From positions 1 to 34,055 of the forward strand of contig CAJUHZ010000023.1 in assembly GCA_910585945.1 (NCBI GenBank): DNA of 34,055 bases, in the 5' to 3' direction. The translations under genes and the position numbers were made by a program. Origin of the DNA: an uncultured Bilophila sp. Its GTDB lineage: Bacteria; Desulfobacterota; Desulfovibrionia; Desulfovibrionales; Desulfovibrionaceae. Below, piece after piece: positions 1 through 7,840 of this stretch (position 1 is its first letter; each line of letters opens with the position of its first letter). A model generated the notes under the pieces. It saw only the letters and a list, made by a program, of their open reading frames with translations. It made no database searches and was not told the origin of the DNA.

Positions 1-2313
1 GGAACGTACAATTCCACGCAACGCCTGATCATTGATTCCGAATACCAGGCAATGGCGGCGGAAATCGATCGCATTGCCAATGCCACGGATTTCAATGGCA
101 TCAAGCTGCTGGATGGTTCGCTTTCCGGCACGCACAACGGCAAGGGGCTGAACTCCACCGGAGCCATGAAGATCCACTTCGGCACGGGGAACGCGAGCGC
201 GGAAGATTATTACTATGTGGAGATTGGGAACTGCACAGCCGGCGCGCTGGGGCTGGGCCATTCCTCACTCAACAGAGCGGATAGCATTGAAGTTGAGAAA
301 GTGGAAACATGGGGGCAATTCCCTCTGGCGTTCAAGCCTCAGAAAACATACGCGCAATATGAGGATCCGGATACAGGCAAGGTGTATTTGTTTGATGGCA
401 ATATCTATTTCGAGAATATACAACACCCAGCGCACACAAGGCTGGATTGGGAAAAAGATGGTGAAATCATAAAGAGACTGCGGCGGATGCAGGATCAGGT
501 GGTAAGCTACAAGCGTTACAGCGCCTACAGCGACCCTGTGGAGAACAGGGAATATTACACACAAAACGGAAGGGATTTCACTTCCGATCCGTACGATTCG
601 TCCGCGTGGCTTGACCCGCAGGACGCCTCGCAAAAAGCGATTATCGACAGGCTGCAAAACATAAACAAGGAAGTTCAGATGAACTTCGTCTGGAAAATTT
701 TCGAGGACAGCCAGGGCGCGAAGTATTATTCTTATAATGGGGGCAACACGTATGTGCCCAATTATGTTTTCCCCGACAGGGATGTCCTGTCTAGGGAAAA
801 TCCCACAGACAGCGCCATAATTGCCGGTTTCAAGCCTGTAATGAGCAATTACAACGCCGGCGAGGCCATAACCTGGGTTGATTATGTGGAATATGTGGAC
901 AAGACAACCTCGGAAAAGTACTATAGTTCCGACAATGGCAAGACTTTTGTTGAAGATATATACAATGCCGCCGCAACGAAACTTGACCCAGTAAGGGACA
1001 AGGCGATTATAAACCGCCTGGAGCTGTCCCGGGAAAACAAGGATGTGGCAATCAAATATGAAATTTATCTGATGGATGGCAGTGCCCGGCAAAAATATTA
1101 CACCAGGGACAGCGGGAAAACATTTATTGCGGATCTTGCCAGGCCGGACGAAATCGCTTTCAGCCGTTCAGATCCCGCCGACGCAGGGGCCATTGCACGG
1201 CTTGTTCCGGATTTCAAAAAGAAGGACGGCCTTACAACCTGCGATGTTTATGAAGACTCCTCAAACAAGCAGTATTATACCAAGGATAATGGGGCGACAT
1301 TTTTCAGCGACTTGTCCGACCCGTCCGGAAGTTCATTTTCTGCGGGCGATCCAGCGTATTCCGGACTTGTCGGCAGCCTGAATCTGGTAAGTTCGACGGT
1401 AAATCTCATTACAGTATATGATACCTACAGAAATCCGGACACCAATGCTCAATATTATTCCTGCGATGGAGGCAAAACATTTGTCAGCAATCCGGATGAT
1501 CCCCAGCACTCCACGCTTGATCCGTCCCAATCCTATGTTCCTGATCTGATCGCAAAGCTTGTGCCTGTTTGCAATGAATCCAGCGTCATAGTAAATGTGA
1601 AAGGCTATATCGATCCCGTTACGGGAACCATATATTACAATCATCCCGAAACCGACGGTCTTTACATAGATGTATTTAACAATGTCGCACTGAATGAGTC
1701 ACTCGCGACCGATCTGACCATTATCAACAGGCTTCAAGATGCCATACAGAAAAGATCCGTATCCGTCCACACGCCATATCCAGATGAATTTATTGTTTAT
1801 GAAAATCCGGCGACTGGCGGGTGGTATTATTCTTATGACGAGGGCAAGACTTTTACCACACGGCCGGATTTGCCATACCAGGAAAATTATTATCTTGACC
1901 CGTCCGTACAATCGAGCAAGGATATTATAGATAACCTGAGACCATTGGTGACTTTTGGCAGGAAAATAGAATATATTGAGCATACGGTCCAGGGCGGCGC
2001 GCCAGCGGCCGGCTTCACCATCTCCACCCAGGAAGCGGCTCAGCAATCCCTTGTCGCCATTGACAACGCCATCGTCTCCAAGGACAAAATCCGCGCCCAT
2101 CTTGGCGCGCTTCAGAACCGTCTCGAAAACACGGTGACGAATCTCTCCGTTCAGGCCGAAAATATGCAAGCCTCGGAATCGCGCATTTCGGACACGGACG
2201 TCGCCACGGAAATGACGGCTTTCGTTCGCAATCAGATCCTGACTGAATCCGCCACGGCCATGCTCTCTCAGGCGAACAGCTTCCCGCACATGCTGATGAA
2301 TCTTCTTGGCTGA
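1..2313 (+). CDS. fliC: Flagellin with a giant repeat-built variable domain (5' end cut by window)
   Basis: This is the filament subunit of the bacterial flagellum, exported through the flagellar type III apparatus. The frame is open from base 1 (GTYNSTQRLIIDSEYQAM), so the ATG at 52 is internal and the true start lies upstream. The N-terminal part (DRIANATDFNGIKLLDG) and the C-terminal part from about base 2011 (FTISTQEAAQ, then ASESRISDTDVATEMTAF and a hydrophobic end) are classic flagellin D0/D1 helices. Between them, bases 358-1975 encode nine divergent repeats of 56-64 residues. They start near 358, 526, 700, 892, 1066, 1249, 1426, 1606 and 1798. Each carries a YY-(S/T)xDxGxTF type motif, resembling the Asp-box of sialidase beta-hairpins, and usually ends in an II-x-x-L helix. 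The visible 770 residues far exceed a usual 280-500 residue flagellin. Family assignment is secure; the role of the repeats is inferred. Confidence 0.93.
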   Translation, partial: GTYNSTQRLIIDSEYQAMAAEIDRIANATDFNGIKLLDGSLSGTHNGKGLNSTGAMKIHFGTGNASAEDYYYVEIGNCTAGALGLGHSSLNRADSIEVEKVETWGQFPLAFKPQKTYAQYEDPDTGKVYLFDGNIYFENIQHPAHTRLDWEKDGEIIKRLRRMQDQVVSYKRYSAYSDPVENREYYTQNGRDFTSDPYDSSAWLDPQDASQKAIIDRLQNINKEVQMNFVWKIFEDSQGAKYYSYNGGNTYVPNYVFPDRDVLSRENPTDSAIIAGFKPVMSNYNAGEAITWVDYVEYVDKTTSEKYYSSDNGKTFVEDIYNAAATKLDPVRDKAIINRLELSRENKDVAIKYEIYLMDGSARQKYYTRDSGKTFIADLARPDEIAFSRSDPADAGAIARLVPDFKKKDGLTTCDVYEDSSNKQYYTKDNGATFFSDLSDPSGSSFSAGDPAYSGLVGSLNLVSSTVNLITVYDTYRNPDTNAQYYSCDGGKTFVSNPDDPQHSTLDPSQSYVPDLIAKLVPVCNESSVIVNVKGYIDPVTGTIYYNHPETDGLYIDVFNNVALNESLATDLTIINRLQDAIQKRSVSVHTPYPDEFIVYENPATGGWYYSYDEGKTFTTRPDLPYQENYYLDPSVQSSKDIIDNLRPLVTFGRKIEYIEHTVQGGAPAAGFTISTQEAAQQSLVAIDNAIVSKDKIRAHLGALQNRLENTVTNLSVQAENMQASESRISDTDVATEMTAFVRNQILTESATAMLSQANSFPHMLMNLLG
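358..1975 (+). repeat. Nine tandem ~60-residue Asp-box-like repeats inside flagellin
   Basis: Repeat starts are 168, 174, 192, 174, 183, 177, 180 and 192 bases apart, always in frame. The best preserved cores read YYSSDNGKTF, YYTRDSGKTF, YYTKDNGATF, YYSCDGGKTF and YYSYDEGKTF. Units 1, 2, 3 and 8 are degenerate. Each unit opens with Y/F plus an acidic or polar pair (YEDPDTG, YSDPVEN, FEDSQGA) and closes with a helix such as AIIDRL or TIINRL. The units are diverged at DNA level, so this is an old protein repeat and not a recent slippage tract. Confidence 0.85.
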
Positions 2314-2405
2314 CGTGAACTTTCGTATTTCAGTGAGGTTCCAGGATCATTTTGCCGGGCGATCGGCCCTTGTCAGATCCGAAAGGAAGACGTATACATA
2401 AAGGG

Positions 2406-2440
2406 AACCCCGGTTCCTGCTACGAACAGAAACCGGGGCT
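2406..2440 (+). terminator. Possible terminator hairpin after flagellin
   Basis: Arms AACCCCGGTTCCTG (2406-2419) and CAGAAACCGGGGCT (2427-2440) pair with two mismatches around the loop CTACGAA. It lies 92 bases after the flagellin stop. There is no T-run after it, so an intrinsic terminator role is uncertain. Confidence 0.4.
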
Positions 2441-2494
2441 GGCGCGGCGCGTTACAGCGCCCCGCACGGCTGCCACGGTTAGAGTTTTTACACA

Positions 2495-2527
2495 GCCCCG
2501 ACCCATCGCGCTACAATGGGCCGGGGC
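2495..2527 (-). terminator. GC-rich hairpin following the 23-codon minus-strand ORF
   Basis: Arms GCCCCGACCCAT (2495-2506) and ATGGGCCGGGGC (2516-2527) pair with one mismatch and a 9-base loop. On the minus strand it begins seven bases past the stop of the small ORF. On that strand it is followed by an A-run rather than a T-run, so it may stabilise a 3' end or mark RNA structure rather than act as a standard intrinsic terminator. Confidence 0.4.
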
Positions 2528-2533
2528 ATTCTG

Positions 2534-2605
2534 CTATCTGGCGTCAGTCGCCAGCAACAGCACCACAGCCAGGGCGATAAGCGAGACCATGATCAACCGT
2601 CTCAT
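2534..2605 (-). CDS. Candidate 23-residue hydrophobic small membrane protein
   Basis: The ORF starts MRRLIMVSLIAL, continues with an unbroken hydrophobic run (AVVLLLA), and ends in the polar TDAR. The start ATG at 2605 is preceded on the minus strand by AAGGAG (plus-strand 2613-2618) with a 7-base gap, a near-perfect ribosome site. A strong hairpin follows the stop, and a TATAAA box lies upstream (plus 2680-2685). Basic N-terminus, one membrane segment and small size resemble type I toxin peptides such as the Ibs family, and also other orphan small membrane proteins. No homology can be tested here, and neither function nor expression is known. The ribosome site is the main reason to believe it. 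Confidence 0.45.
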   Translation of the reverse strand: MRRLIMVSLIALAVVLLLATDAR

Positions 2606-2836
2606 GGCCGTGCTCCTTTTCCGGCTTGCGCCGCGCCGAGCGCAGGCAGTCGAGTGAAAAGAAGCAGCCGTGCGGTTGTTTTATAACCTGCCTGTGCCCG
2701 GCCCGCAATAACGTGGCGGAAGGTTTGGCAGTGGCTCGGTGTGAAACTGGCAGGCCGTTTGTGGGGCGTGTTGCGCCCCGCTGAGGGCTGACCCCAGATC
2801 CCAACTTGCGCCTTGCTCTGTCCGCCTATCGGGGGT

Positions 2837-2886
2837 GCAGGGGAATCATTCCCCTGCCGAGGGGTTTGGGGGCGAGAAGCCCCCAA
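2837..2886. repeat. Double GC-rich hairpin element
   Basis: Two near-adjacent perfect inverted repeats: GCAGGGGAAT / ATTCCCCTGC (2837-2857, one central base) and TTGGGGGC / GCCCCCAA (2866-2886, loop GAGAA). They lie 80-130 bases past the stop of the minus-strand ABC gene. The arrangement resembles REP-like or terminator clusters of GC-rich genomes. No T-run is present. Confidence 0.5.
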
Positions 2887-2968
2887 TAGTCCAAACTGAC
2901 CTGCTGTCGAAGCTTCCCGGACTCATTGTTGGCTCGAGGATTGGGCGTGTGGCGCATCCGCGTCGGGA

Positions 2969-4561
2969 TCAGCCTGTGTGCATGGGGGCATGTTCCCCGG
3001 TTACCCCGGCGATCCGTCCGTTTTCCAGGTGGAGCGTGCGCGTGATCGCCGGGATAACGTCTTCCGGATGGTGCGTGACAAGCACCATCTGCACGCCGCG
3101 GCGGGCCAGCGTGTCGAGCAGGAGGCGGAAGCCCTCACGGCTTTCCGCATCAAGGCCGGAAAACGGTTCGTCAAGCAGCAGGAGATCGGGTTCGCCGGCA
3201 AGGGCGCGGGCCAGGAGCAGACGCCGCAGTTCTCCGGAGGAACAGGTGCGGATGCGTTGGGCCGCAAGCCCGCTTGCGCCGACAAGCTTCAGAAGCGCCG
3301 CGGCCCTGGCGCGCTCTTCGCCTGTCGATTCCCGATACAGGCCGATGGTGTTGTCGATGCCGGAGACGACCAGTTCCTCTCCCGTGACATTGTAACCGTA
3401 GGTTGCCTGCCCCAGATCGGACACCAGTTGCACGGCCCGCCGGAGATCTTCCAGACGGCGCGGCTCCGCGGAGGCCGCGGCATCCTGATCCCGGCCGGGG
3501 AACCTGTGGCGGATGCTTCCCCCGAGCGCGGCGAATTCATCCCCGGCCAGCAGGCGAAGCAGCGTTGACTTGCCAGCTCCGTTCCCGCCGATCACGGCCC
3601 AGTTTTCGCCGGGGCGGATTTCCCAGTCCAGATCGTGCAGAACAGGCGTTCCCTCAATGTATACCGTCACATGGGACAGCGTAACGCCGGCCCCGCCCGA
3701 AATCCGGGTCTGCTCCGCCGTCATGCCGCGTGCGGAAAAGGCGTCTGTTTCCCGTGGGGGAGCCTCTTCCCGCGGCGGCGTTTCGTCAGGGATCAGCCGC
3801 CCGGCCGCCATGCGCGCAATCCTTCCGATCCAGGCCGGCAGGGTCTCCGGGCGGTGCGTGGTCATGACCAGGGTGGCGTATTCCGCGACGCGCTCAAGCG
3901 CATCCAGCAGACGCCGGCAGGCAGGGGCGTCCAGCCCTTCGGTCACTTCGTCAAGCAGAAGCAGAGGCACGCGCCGCACCAGCGCGCGCGCCGCAAGCAG
4001 GAGCCGCAACTGTCCCTGCGACAGGGCGAGCACGCGCCGCGAGAGAAGATCTTCCGCGCCAAGCAGGACGGCCGTGGAGCGGATGATCGCTTCCTGCTCC
4101 GGATCGCGCCGGCCGCCGGGGAACGCCGTATCGGCAAAGCCGCCGGCCACCAGTTCCTCGCCGCTCAGGTTCCATCCTTGCCGCACGATGGCTTCCTGCA
4201 CGGCCGCGGAAACCAGCGCGCTCATGTTCCGCCCGGCAAGGGGCGAACTTTCCGCTCCTGTCGGGGTATGCCATACCACCCGCCCCCGCGAGCCGACGCC
4301 GCCTCCGGCGAGTCGCGTCTGATCGAGCCACTGCTCGCCGCGCAAGACGCGGAGCAGCGTTGACTTGCCCGCGCCGTTGCCGCCGCGGATCGCCAGGTGC
4401 TCCCCCGCCCGTACCACAAGACTCACGTCATTGAGCGCGCACATGCCGGGAAAGGTGACAAAGGCACGTTCAACTTCCACAAGCGGCGCGCCCGGCATCA
4501 CCCCTGCCGGGCAGGCGGAAACATCACGGTCTTCCGCGTCGTGATTCAGGCTGTCGGCCAT
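2969..4561 (-). CDS. modF: ModF-like protein with two fused ABC ATPase domains
   Basis: A 530-residue cytoplasmic protein made of two ABC nucleotide-binding domains and no membrane segments. Domain 1 has Walker A GGNGAGKST at residues 60-68, signature LSQGQ at 180-184, Walker B LLLLDE at about 200-205 and the switch His in TTH near 236. Domain 2 has Walker A at 325-333, an altered signature CSSGE near 440-444, Walker B at about 460-465 and THH near 497. A charged, Pro-rich linker (about 258-285) joins them. The pattern, including the SGxxxxIGLYR stretch in domain 2, matches the ModF/PhrA type of molybdate-locus ATPase. The transport or regulatory role of that family is poorly defined, and no molybdate permease genes are nearby. 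The next gene upstream on the same strand is separated by a structured repeat. Confidence 0.8.
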   Translation of the reverse strand: MADSLNHDAEDRDVSACPAGVMPGAPLVEVERAFVTFPGMCALNDVSLVVRAGEHLAIRGGNGAGKSTLLRVLRGEQWLDQTRLAGGGVGSRGRVVWHTPTGAESSPLAGRNMSALVSAAVQEAIVRQGWNLSGEELVAGGFADTAFPGGRRDPEQEAIIRSTAVLLGAEDLLSRRVLALSQGQLRLLLAARALVRRVPLLLLDEVTEGLDAPACRRLLDALERVAEYATLVMTTHRPETLPAWIGRIARMAAGRLIPDETPPREEAPPRETDAFSARGMTAEQTRISGGAGVTLSHVTVYIEGTPVLHDLDWEIRPGENWAVIGGNGAGKSTLLRLLAGDEFAALGGSIRHRFPGRDQDAAASAEPRRLEDLRRAVQLVSDLGQATYGYNVTGEELVVSGIDNTIGLYRESTGEERARAAALLKLVGASGLAAQRIRTCSSGELRRLLLARALAGEPDLLLLDEPFSGLDAESREGFRLLLDTLARRGVQMVLVTHHPEDVIPAITRTLHLENGRIAGVTGEHAPMHTG

Positions 4562-4590
4562 CCCGAACCTCTCTTGAACTCATTCATTCA

Positions 4591-4691
4591 CCAAAAAACG
4601 TGGTTTTTGGCTCATTCACGGCGCTTTTCGCGCCGCGCCAGACTCTCGTCCGGCGTTGGAAGCCATTTCATGCGAATTATGAAATGACTTC
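4591..4691 (+). repeat. Structured ~100-bp repeat, copy A
   Basis: First of four near-identical copies (others at 9335, 11754, and inverted at 14633). In order it contains hairpins CCAAAAA/TTTTTGG, GGCGC/GCGCC, a CGCCAGAC/GTCCGGCG stem, and GAAGCCATTTCAT/ATGAAATGACTTC. This copy overlaps the 3' end of the PAP2 phosphatase gene and encodes its last ~25 residues. Confidence 0.9.
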
Positions 4692-6202
4692 TTGATCGCT
4701 TCCCGCTGCCCGGCGCGCCATCTGCTCAGGCGTTCCGCCAGATCCCCGGCGCGCTTGCGGGCGAGCAACAGCCGCAAGGCCGCCTGCCCGGCCTGTATCC
4801 TTGCTTCGTCCAGCGCAACGCCGCGCCGGCGGCGCGCCACTCCGGCAATGGCGTCGGCAAGCGGCGCTCCGCTCCGGAAGGAAAGCCAGACCGCCACCAC
4901 AAGCGCCGACCGGACCTCGCCCAGGGCGCAACAGACCAGCGTTGTGCGGCCGGCCCTGTGCAGCCTGTCCAGACGGAGCACGGCCCTGCCCACATCTTCG
5001 GGATCGGGGATCGCGCCCTCAAGCAGCGGCACGGCCGCATAGACAAAATCCTCCCCTCCCGCGAAGGATGCGGGAGCGGGAAGCTCGGCCGCAAGATCCA
5101 GCAGCGCGTCAAAACCGTGCTCGGAGGCGGCAAGGCGTTCCAGCTCCCGCCGTCCGGGCATCCTGCCGATCCAGATCCGATCGGCCACATGATCCGGCGC
5201 GGGGCGGCCCCGGGTCCACCAGCGCGAATTCAGCCACGCGCCCGCCAGATACGGCCAGAAAAGCCACAGGCTTGCCGGCGGAAACCCGCCCTGACGCTTG
5301 CGCAGCGCCGCCGGGCCGAGCCGCGCGTACACCAGGGCCGTCAATCCCAGGGCCAGTCCACTCCAGGCGAGGAACAGCCAGATCGCGGCCGCGCCGCTCC
5401 CCCAGCACGCCCAGCCGAACACGCACCAGGCAAGGCAGGCGAATGACGCGGCCGCGTATATTCTGGCCAGAACGCGGCGATCGGGATCATCTCTTGCGGA
5501 TCTTCCTTCCCGCCACAGGGTTCGCAACGTCGGGCCGTCGTCCGGGACAGCCCACAGGACAAGCCCGCCCAGGAGCAGACCCGCAAGCGCGCCGATAAAG
5601 TGCTGCTGCCAGGTGGTGAGGACGGAAATGCCGACAAGGAACACCCAACTGTTGAACGCTCCCCGCCACACTCCGCCAAGGGAACAGCGGGCCGCAATGA
5701 GCGTGAGCAGCGCGACGTGCAGCGAAGGGATCTGATTGTACGGCTGATCAAAAGCGTACAGCATGGCAAAAAAGCCGCCCAGAAAGCCTTCAACACGCGG
5801 CGGCGTGTAGGAAAAGCGCAACGGCATGAGCAGAAAGCACGCCACAGTCAGAAGCTGGCAGAGCAACAGGCGCTCCCCGTGCCTGTCCAGGCGTTGCCTC
5901 TCCCGATCCGGATCGCCCCGCCCGGGGCGCGCGTCAGGGCTGAAAATGCCCCATGCGCTGAAAAAGGAGGCGATGCAGGCAAGGATCAGGCTCCAGTAGG
6001 CGAGGATCGTCCAGGGGCGAAACGGTATCCAGCGCTCCCAGCCGAACACGAGGCTTGCGCGGATCTGCCGCACTTCGGCCAGACTGCCCGCGAAATTGTA
6101 GGAAAGGAAGAAAAACGGCCCGAGCACCGCCAGCCACAAGGCGCCACGGAACCACAGCTTGCGCGAAGCTTCCTTCTGTAACGCATTCAGGAGACACGAC
6201 AT
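4616..6202 (-). CDS. PAP2 membrane phosphatase fused to a dual-specificity-phosphatase-like domain (YnbD-like)
   Basis: About 528 residues. The N-terminal half is a polytopic PAP2-type lipid-phosphatase domain with QIPSLHVAL (PSxH, near 159-162) and a TTWQQHFIGALAG segment (near 197-209) holding the second catalytic His region. After a further membrane stretch, the C-terminal third looks like a tyrosine/dual-specificity phosphatase: RIWIGRMP, then CCALGEVRS near 424-432, which fits CX5R with Cys in place of the usual preceding His. This PAP2+DSP pairing resembles E. coli YnbD, a putative inner-membrane phosphatase of unproven substrate. The ATG at 6202 is preferred; a TTG six bases upstream is possible. 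The last ~25 codons (KSFHNSHEMASNAGRESG...) are repeat copy A read antisense, so the tail looks acquired. It lies downstream of the tol genes on the same strand. Confidence 0.8.
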   Translation of the reverse strand: MSCLLNALQKEASRKLWFRGALWLAVLGPFFFLSYNFAGSLAEVRQIRASLVFGWERWIPFRPWTILAYWSLILACIASFFSAWGIFSPDARPGRGDPDRERQRLDRHGERLLLCQLLTVACFLLMPLRFSYTPPRVEGFLGGFFAMLYAFDQPYNQIPSLHVALLTLIAARCSLGGVWRGAFNSWVFLVGISVLTTWQQHFIGALAGLLLGGLVLWAVPDDGPTLRTLWREGRSARDDPDRRVLARIYAAASFACLAWCVFGWACWGSGAAAIWLFLAWSGLALGLTALVYARLGPAALRKRQGGFPPASLWLFWPYLAGAWLNSRWWTRGRPAPDHVADRIWIGRMPGRRELERLAASEHGFDALLDLAAELPAPASFAGGEDFVYAAVPLLEGAIPDPEDVGRAVLRLDRLHRAGRTTLVCCALGEVRSALVVAVWLSFRSGAPLADAIAGVARRRRGVALDEARIQAGQAALRLLLARKRAGDLAERLSRWRAGQREAIKKSFHNSHEMASNAGRESGAARKAP

Positions 6203-6335
6203 GCTCAACCGCCAAATGTTGCGCTCGCCCCCTGTCAGGGGCGGGGATCTTGCCGACAGTCGCTTGGAAGGGAAATCTTTCCTGAGCGGCGTGCCGGCCG
6301 GAAAAGGTGGAGGCTGTCGGTGAAACAGCTTCCTG

Positions 6336-7259
6336 TCAAATCGTGTCCTGCGAGTTGAAGCTCACGATAAGTTCCTGCTGATCCGCCGTGGGCGGGGGCG
6401 GCAATTGCCGCGTGCGCCGCACCGCGTTGAGGGCGGAGCCGTCGAATTCCGCCCGGCCGGAACTGCGTTCCACCCGGCTGTCCAGAATTTCCCCGGCGGG
6501 GGAAATCTTGATCCAGATATCCACCACAAGATTTTGCCGGGAATAGATGGCCATTGCCCAATTGGGGCGAATGGCCGTGATCACCTGGCCCATATACACG
6601 TCGTACAGCCCGCCGCCGCCCGGCCCGGCGCCTGAACCGCCGCCCCCACCCTGCTCGCCCGCCGTGCGCTTCAGGTCGTTCAGCGCGCCGCTGACCGGCG
6701 ATTTGGAGCCTGTGCTTTTCGTCTTGTTTCGGGCGTCCGCCAGAGCGGCCTTCAGGGCGTCTTCCGGTTTTGGGGTTTTCGGCTTGTCGTTTTTCTTCGG
6801 GGTTTCCTTTGGAGCGGGTTTTTCCCTCGGCTTTTCCGGTTCCCTGGGTTTGGGCTGTTCCTTCGGCTTTTCGGGCGCTTTCGGCTTTGGCTCTTCCTTC
6901 GGTTTTTCCGGCTCCGGTTTTTGCGGGATGGGCACAGCCTCGGGCTGCGGCGGCGCGGGGCGCGCGGGCGCTTCGGGCTTTGGCTGCTGTTCCGGCGCGG
7001 GGACGGCTTCAGGCACGGGCACAGGGGCGGCCTCGGGCGCGGGCGGGGCAGGTTTGGCCACGGCCTCGCTTGGTTCCGGAGCGGTCTGATGCCCGAGCAC
7101 GGGCGAGGGCAGCATGTCGCCGCCGGGATCTCCGAGCGTCATGCTGATCTGGAGCGTGGGCTGATCGAGCCGCACAGGTCTGGACGCCGGCCAGAAGATG
7201 ACGGCCAGCAATGCCAGGCCGTGCAGAAGAAGCGAGGTGAAATAACTGCCCAAGTGCAT
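6336..7259 (-). CDS. tolA: TolA/TonB-type periplasm-spanning protein
   Basis: About 307 residues. One N-terminal membrane anchor (residues ~6-23, SLLLHGLALLAVIFW) is followed by a long Pro/Lys/Glu-rich spacer (roughly 60-190, PEKPKEEPKPK type repeats), a Gly-rich hinge, and a folded C-terminal domain from about residue 215 (LYDVYMGQVITAIRPNW, VVDIWIKISPAGEI, SALNAVRR). This is the TolA/TonB C-terminal fold that couples inner-membrane proton-motive force to the outer envelope. Its partners tolR and tolQ lie directly upstream. The start at 7259 avoids a 62-base overlap with tolR that the longest frame (to 7373) would require. TolA is favoured over TonB because the gene order is Q-R-A and the tip aligns with TolA-like TonB-family ends. 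TolB and Pal are not next to it. Confidence 0.8.
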   Translation of the reverse strand: MHLGSYFTSLLLHGLALLAVIFWPASRPVRLDQPTLQISMTLGDPGGDMLPSPVLGHQTAPEPSEAVAKPAPPAPEAAPVPVPEAVPAPEQQPKPEAPARPAPPQPEAVPIPQKPEPEKPKEEPKPKAPEKPKEQPKPREPEKPREKPAPKETPKKNDKPKTPKPEDALKAALADARNKTKSTGSKSPVSGALNDLKRTAGEQGGGGGSGAGPGGGGLYDVYMGQVITAIRPNWAMAIYSRQNLVVDIWIKISPAGEILDSRVERSSGRAEFDGSALNAVRRTRQLPPPPTADQQELIVSFNSQDTI

Positions 7260-7311
7260 GATCGTATCCGCCGCGGGAGGTCCGCCGGAGTTGTTCCGCC
7301 TGTTTCGGGGG

Positions 7312-7752
7312 CTACCTGCGGCCCCTGCCCGTGGTGGGGGCGGGGCTTGTCTCGCGCTGCGCCACCACGCCAAGTTGCCCTATGCCCGCGGCGCGCACAC
7401 GGCCCATGACGTCAACCACCACGCCGTAGGGAACATCCTTGTCGGCCTGGAGAAAAAGCTGCTTGTTCTGTGCCTTCACCAGCAGATTGAGCTTTTCTTC
7501 CAGTTCGTCGAGCTGAACCTGATAGGCATCAAGATACATGACGCCGTCGCGCCTGACGGTAAGCACCATGTTTTCGGATTCGGTGGGCAGGGTTTCCACG
7601 GCTCGCGTTTGCGGAAGCTCCACTTCCAGCCCCTCGGTCATCATGGGCGCGGTCACCATGAAAATGATCAGCAGCACCAGCATGACGTCCACAAAGGGCG
7701 TCACGTTGATTTCCGATACAAGCCTGCCCTTGCCTCCAACGGAAGCTCCCAT
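7312..7752 (-). CDS. tolR: TolR/ExbD family proton-channel subunit
   Basis: About 146 residues. After a short basic start comes the hallmark EINVTPFVDVMLVLLIIFMV, a single membrane helix with the conserved Asp of the TolR/ExbD proton path. A periplasmic domain follows (LEVELPQT near 50, then VQLDELEEKLNLLV and QLFLQADKDVPYG), the usual ExbD/TolR dimer domain. The ATG at 7752 is chosen because GGAG sits 6 bases upstream; the longer frame uses a TTG at 7773 that would overlap this ribosome site. It works with TolQ and TolA in one inner-membrane complex. A 198-base spacer holding a repeat fragment separates it from tolQ. Confidence 0.88.
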   Translation of the reverse strand: MGASVGGKGRLVSEINVTPFVDVMLVLLIIFMVTAPMMTEGLEVELPQTRAVETLPTESENMVLTVRRDGVMYLDAYQVQLDELEEKLNLLVKAQNKQLFLQADKDVPYGVVVDVMGRVRAAGIGQLGVVAQRETSPAPTTGRGRR

Positions 7753-7807
7753 GTCTTGCTCCTGTCTGGGCAAAACAATCCTCGCCCGATCATGCGAAAA
7801 CTGTTTT

Positions 7808-7840
7808 GCAGGATCGTTCGCGAAACCGCGTGGTTTTCGG
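7808..7840 (+). repeat. Partial copy (E) of the structured repeat, 5' module only
   Basis: GCAGGATCGTTCGCGAAAC followed by CGCGTGGTTTTCGG matches the 5' flank and first hairpin of copy B (GCAGGAATCGTTCGCGAAAA...GTGGTTTTTCG), with changed but still paired stem bases. The three later hairpins are missing. It lies between tolQ and tolR. Confidence 0.6.

Larger units (their letters stand above)
2314..2968. other. 655-base spacer between flagellin and the ABC ATPase gene
   Basis: No large gene is convincing here. The stretch holds an imperfect GC hairpin at 2406-2440, a second hairpin at 2495-2527, a 23-codon minus-strand ORF with a good ribosome site (2534-2605), and a pair of GC-rich hairpins at 2837-2886. 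The longer open frames have low-complexity Arg/Pro/Gly-rich translations typical of GC-rich non-coding DNA. Confidence 0.6.

Noticed and set aside
265..1092. Long minus-strand frame opposite flagellin
   Set aside because: It mirrors the repeat-rich flagellin frame, has no ribosome site, and its translation has no domain. The plus-strand frame has clear flagellin ends.
2352..2657. 101-codon plus-strand frame after flagellin
   Set aside because: It runs through hairpins, has no ribosome site and has low-complexity text.
3513..4322. Long plus-strand frames opposite the ABC ATPase gene
   Set aside because: Ser/Arg/Pro-rich translation from antisense GC-rich DNA; the minus frame has two full sets of ABC motifs.
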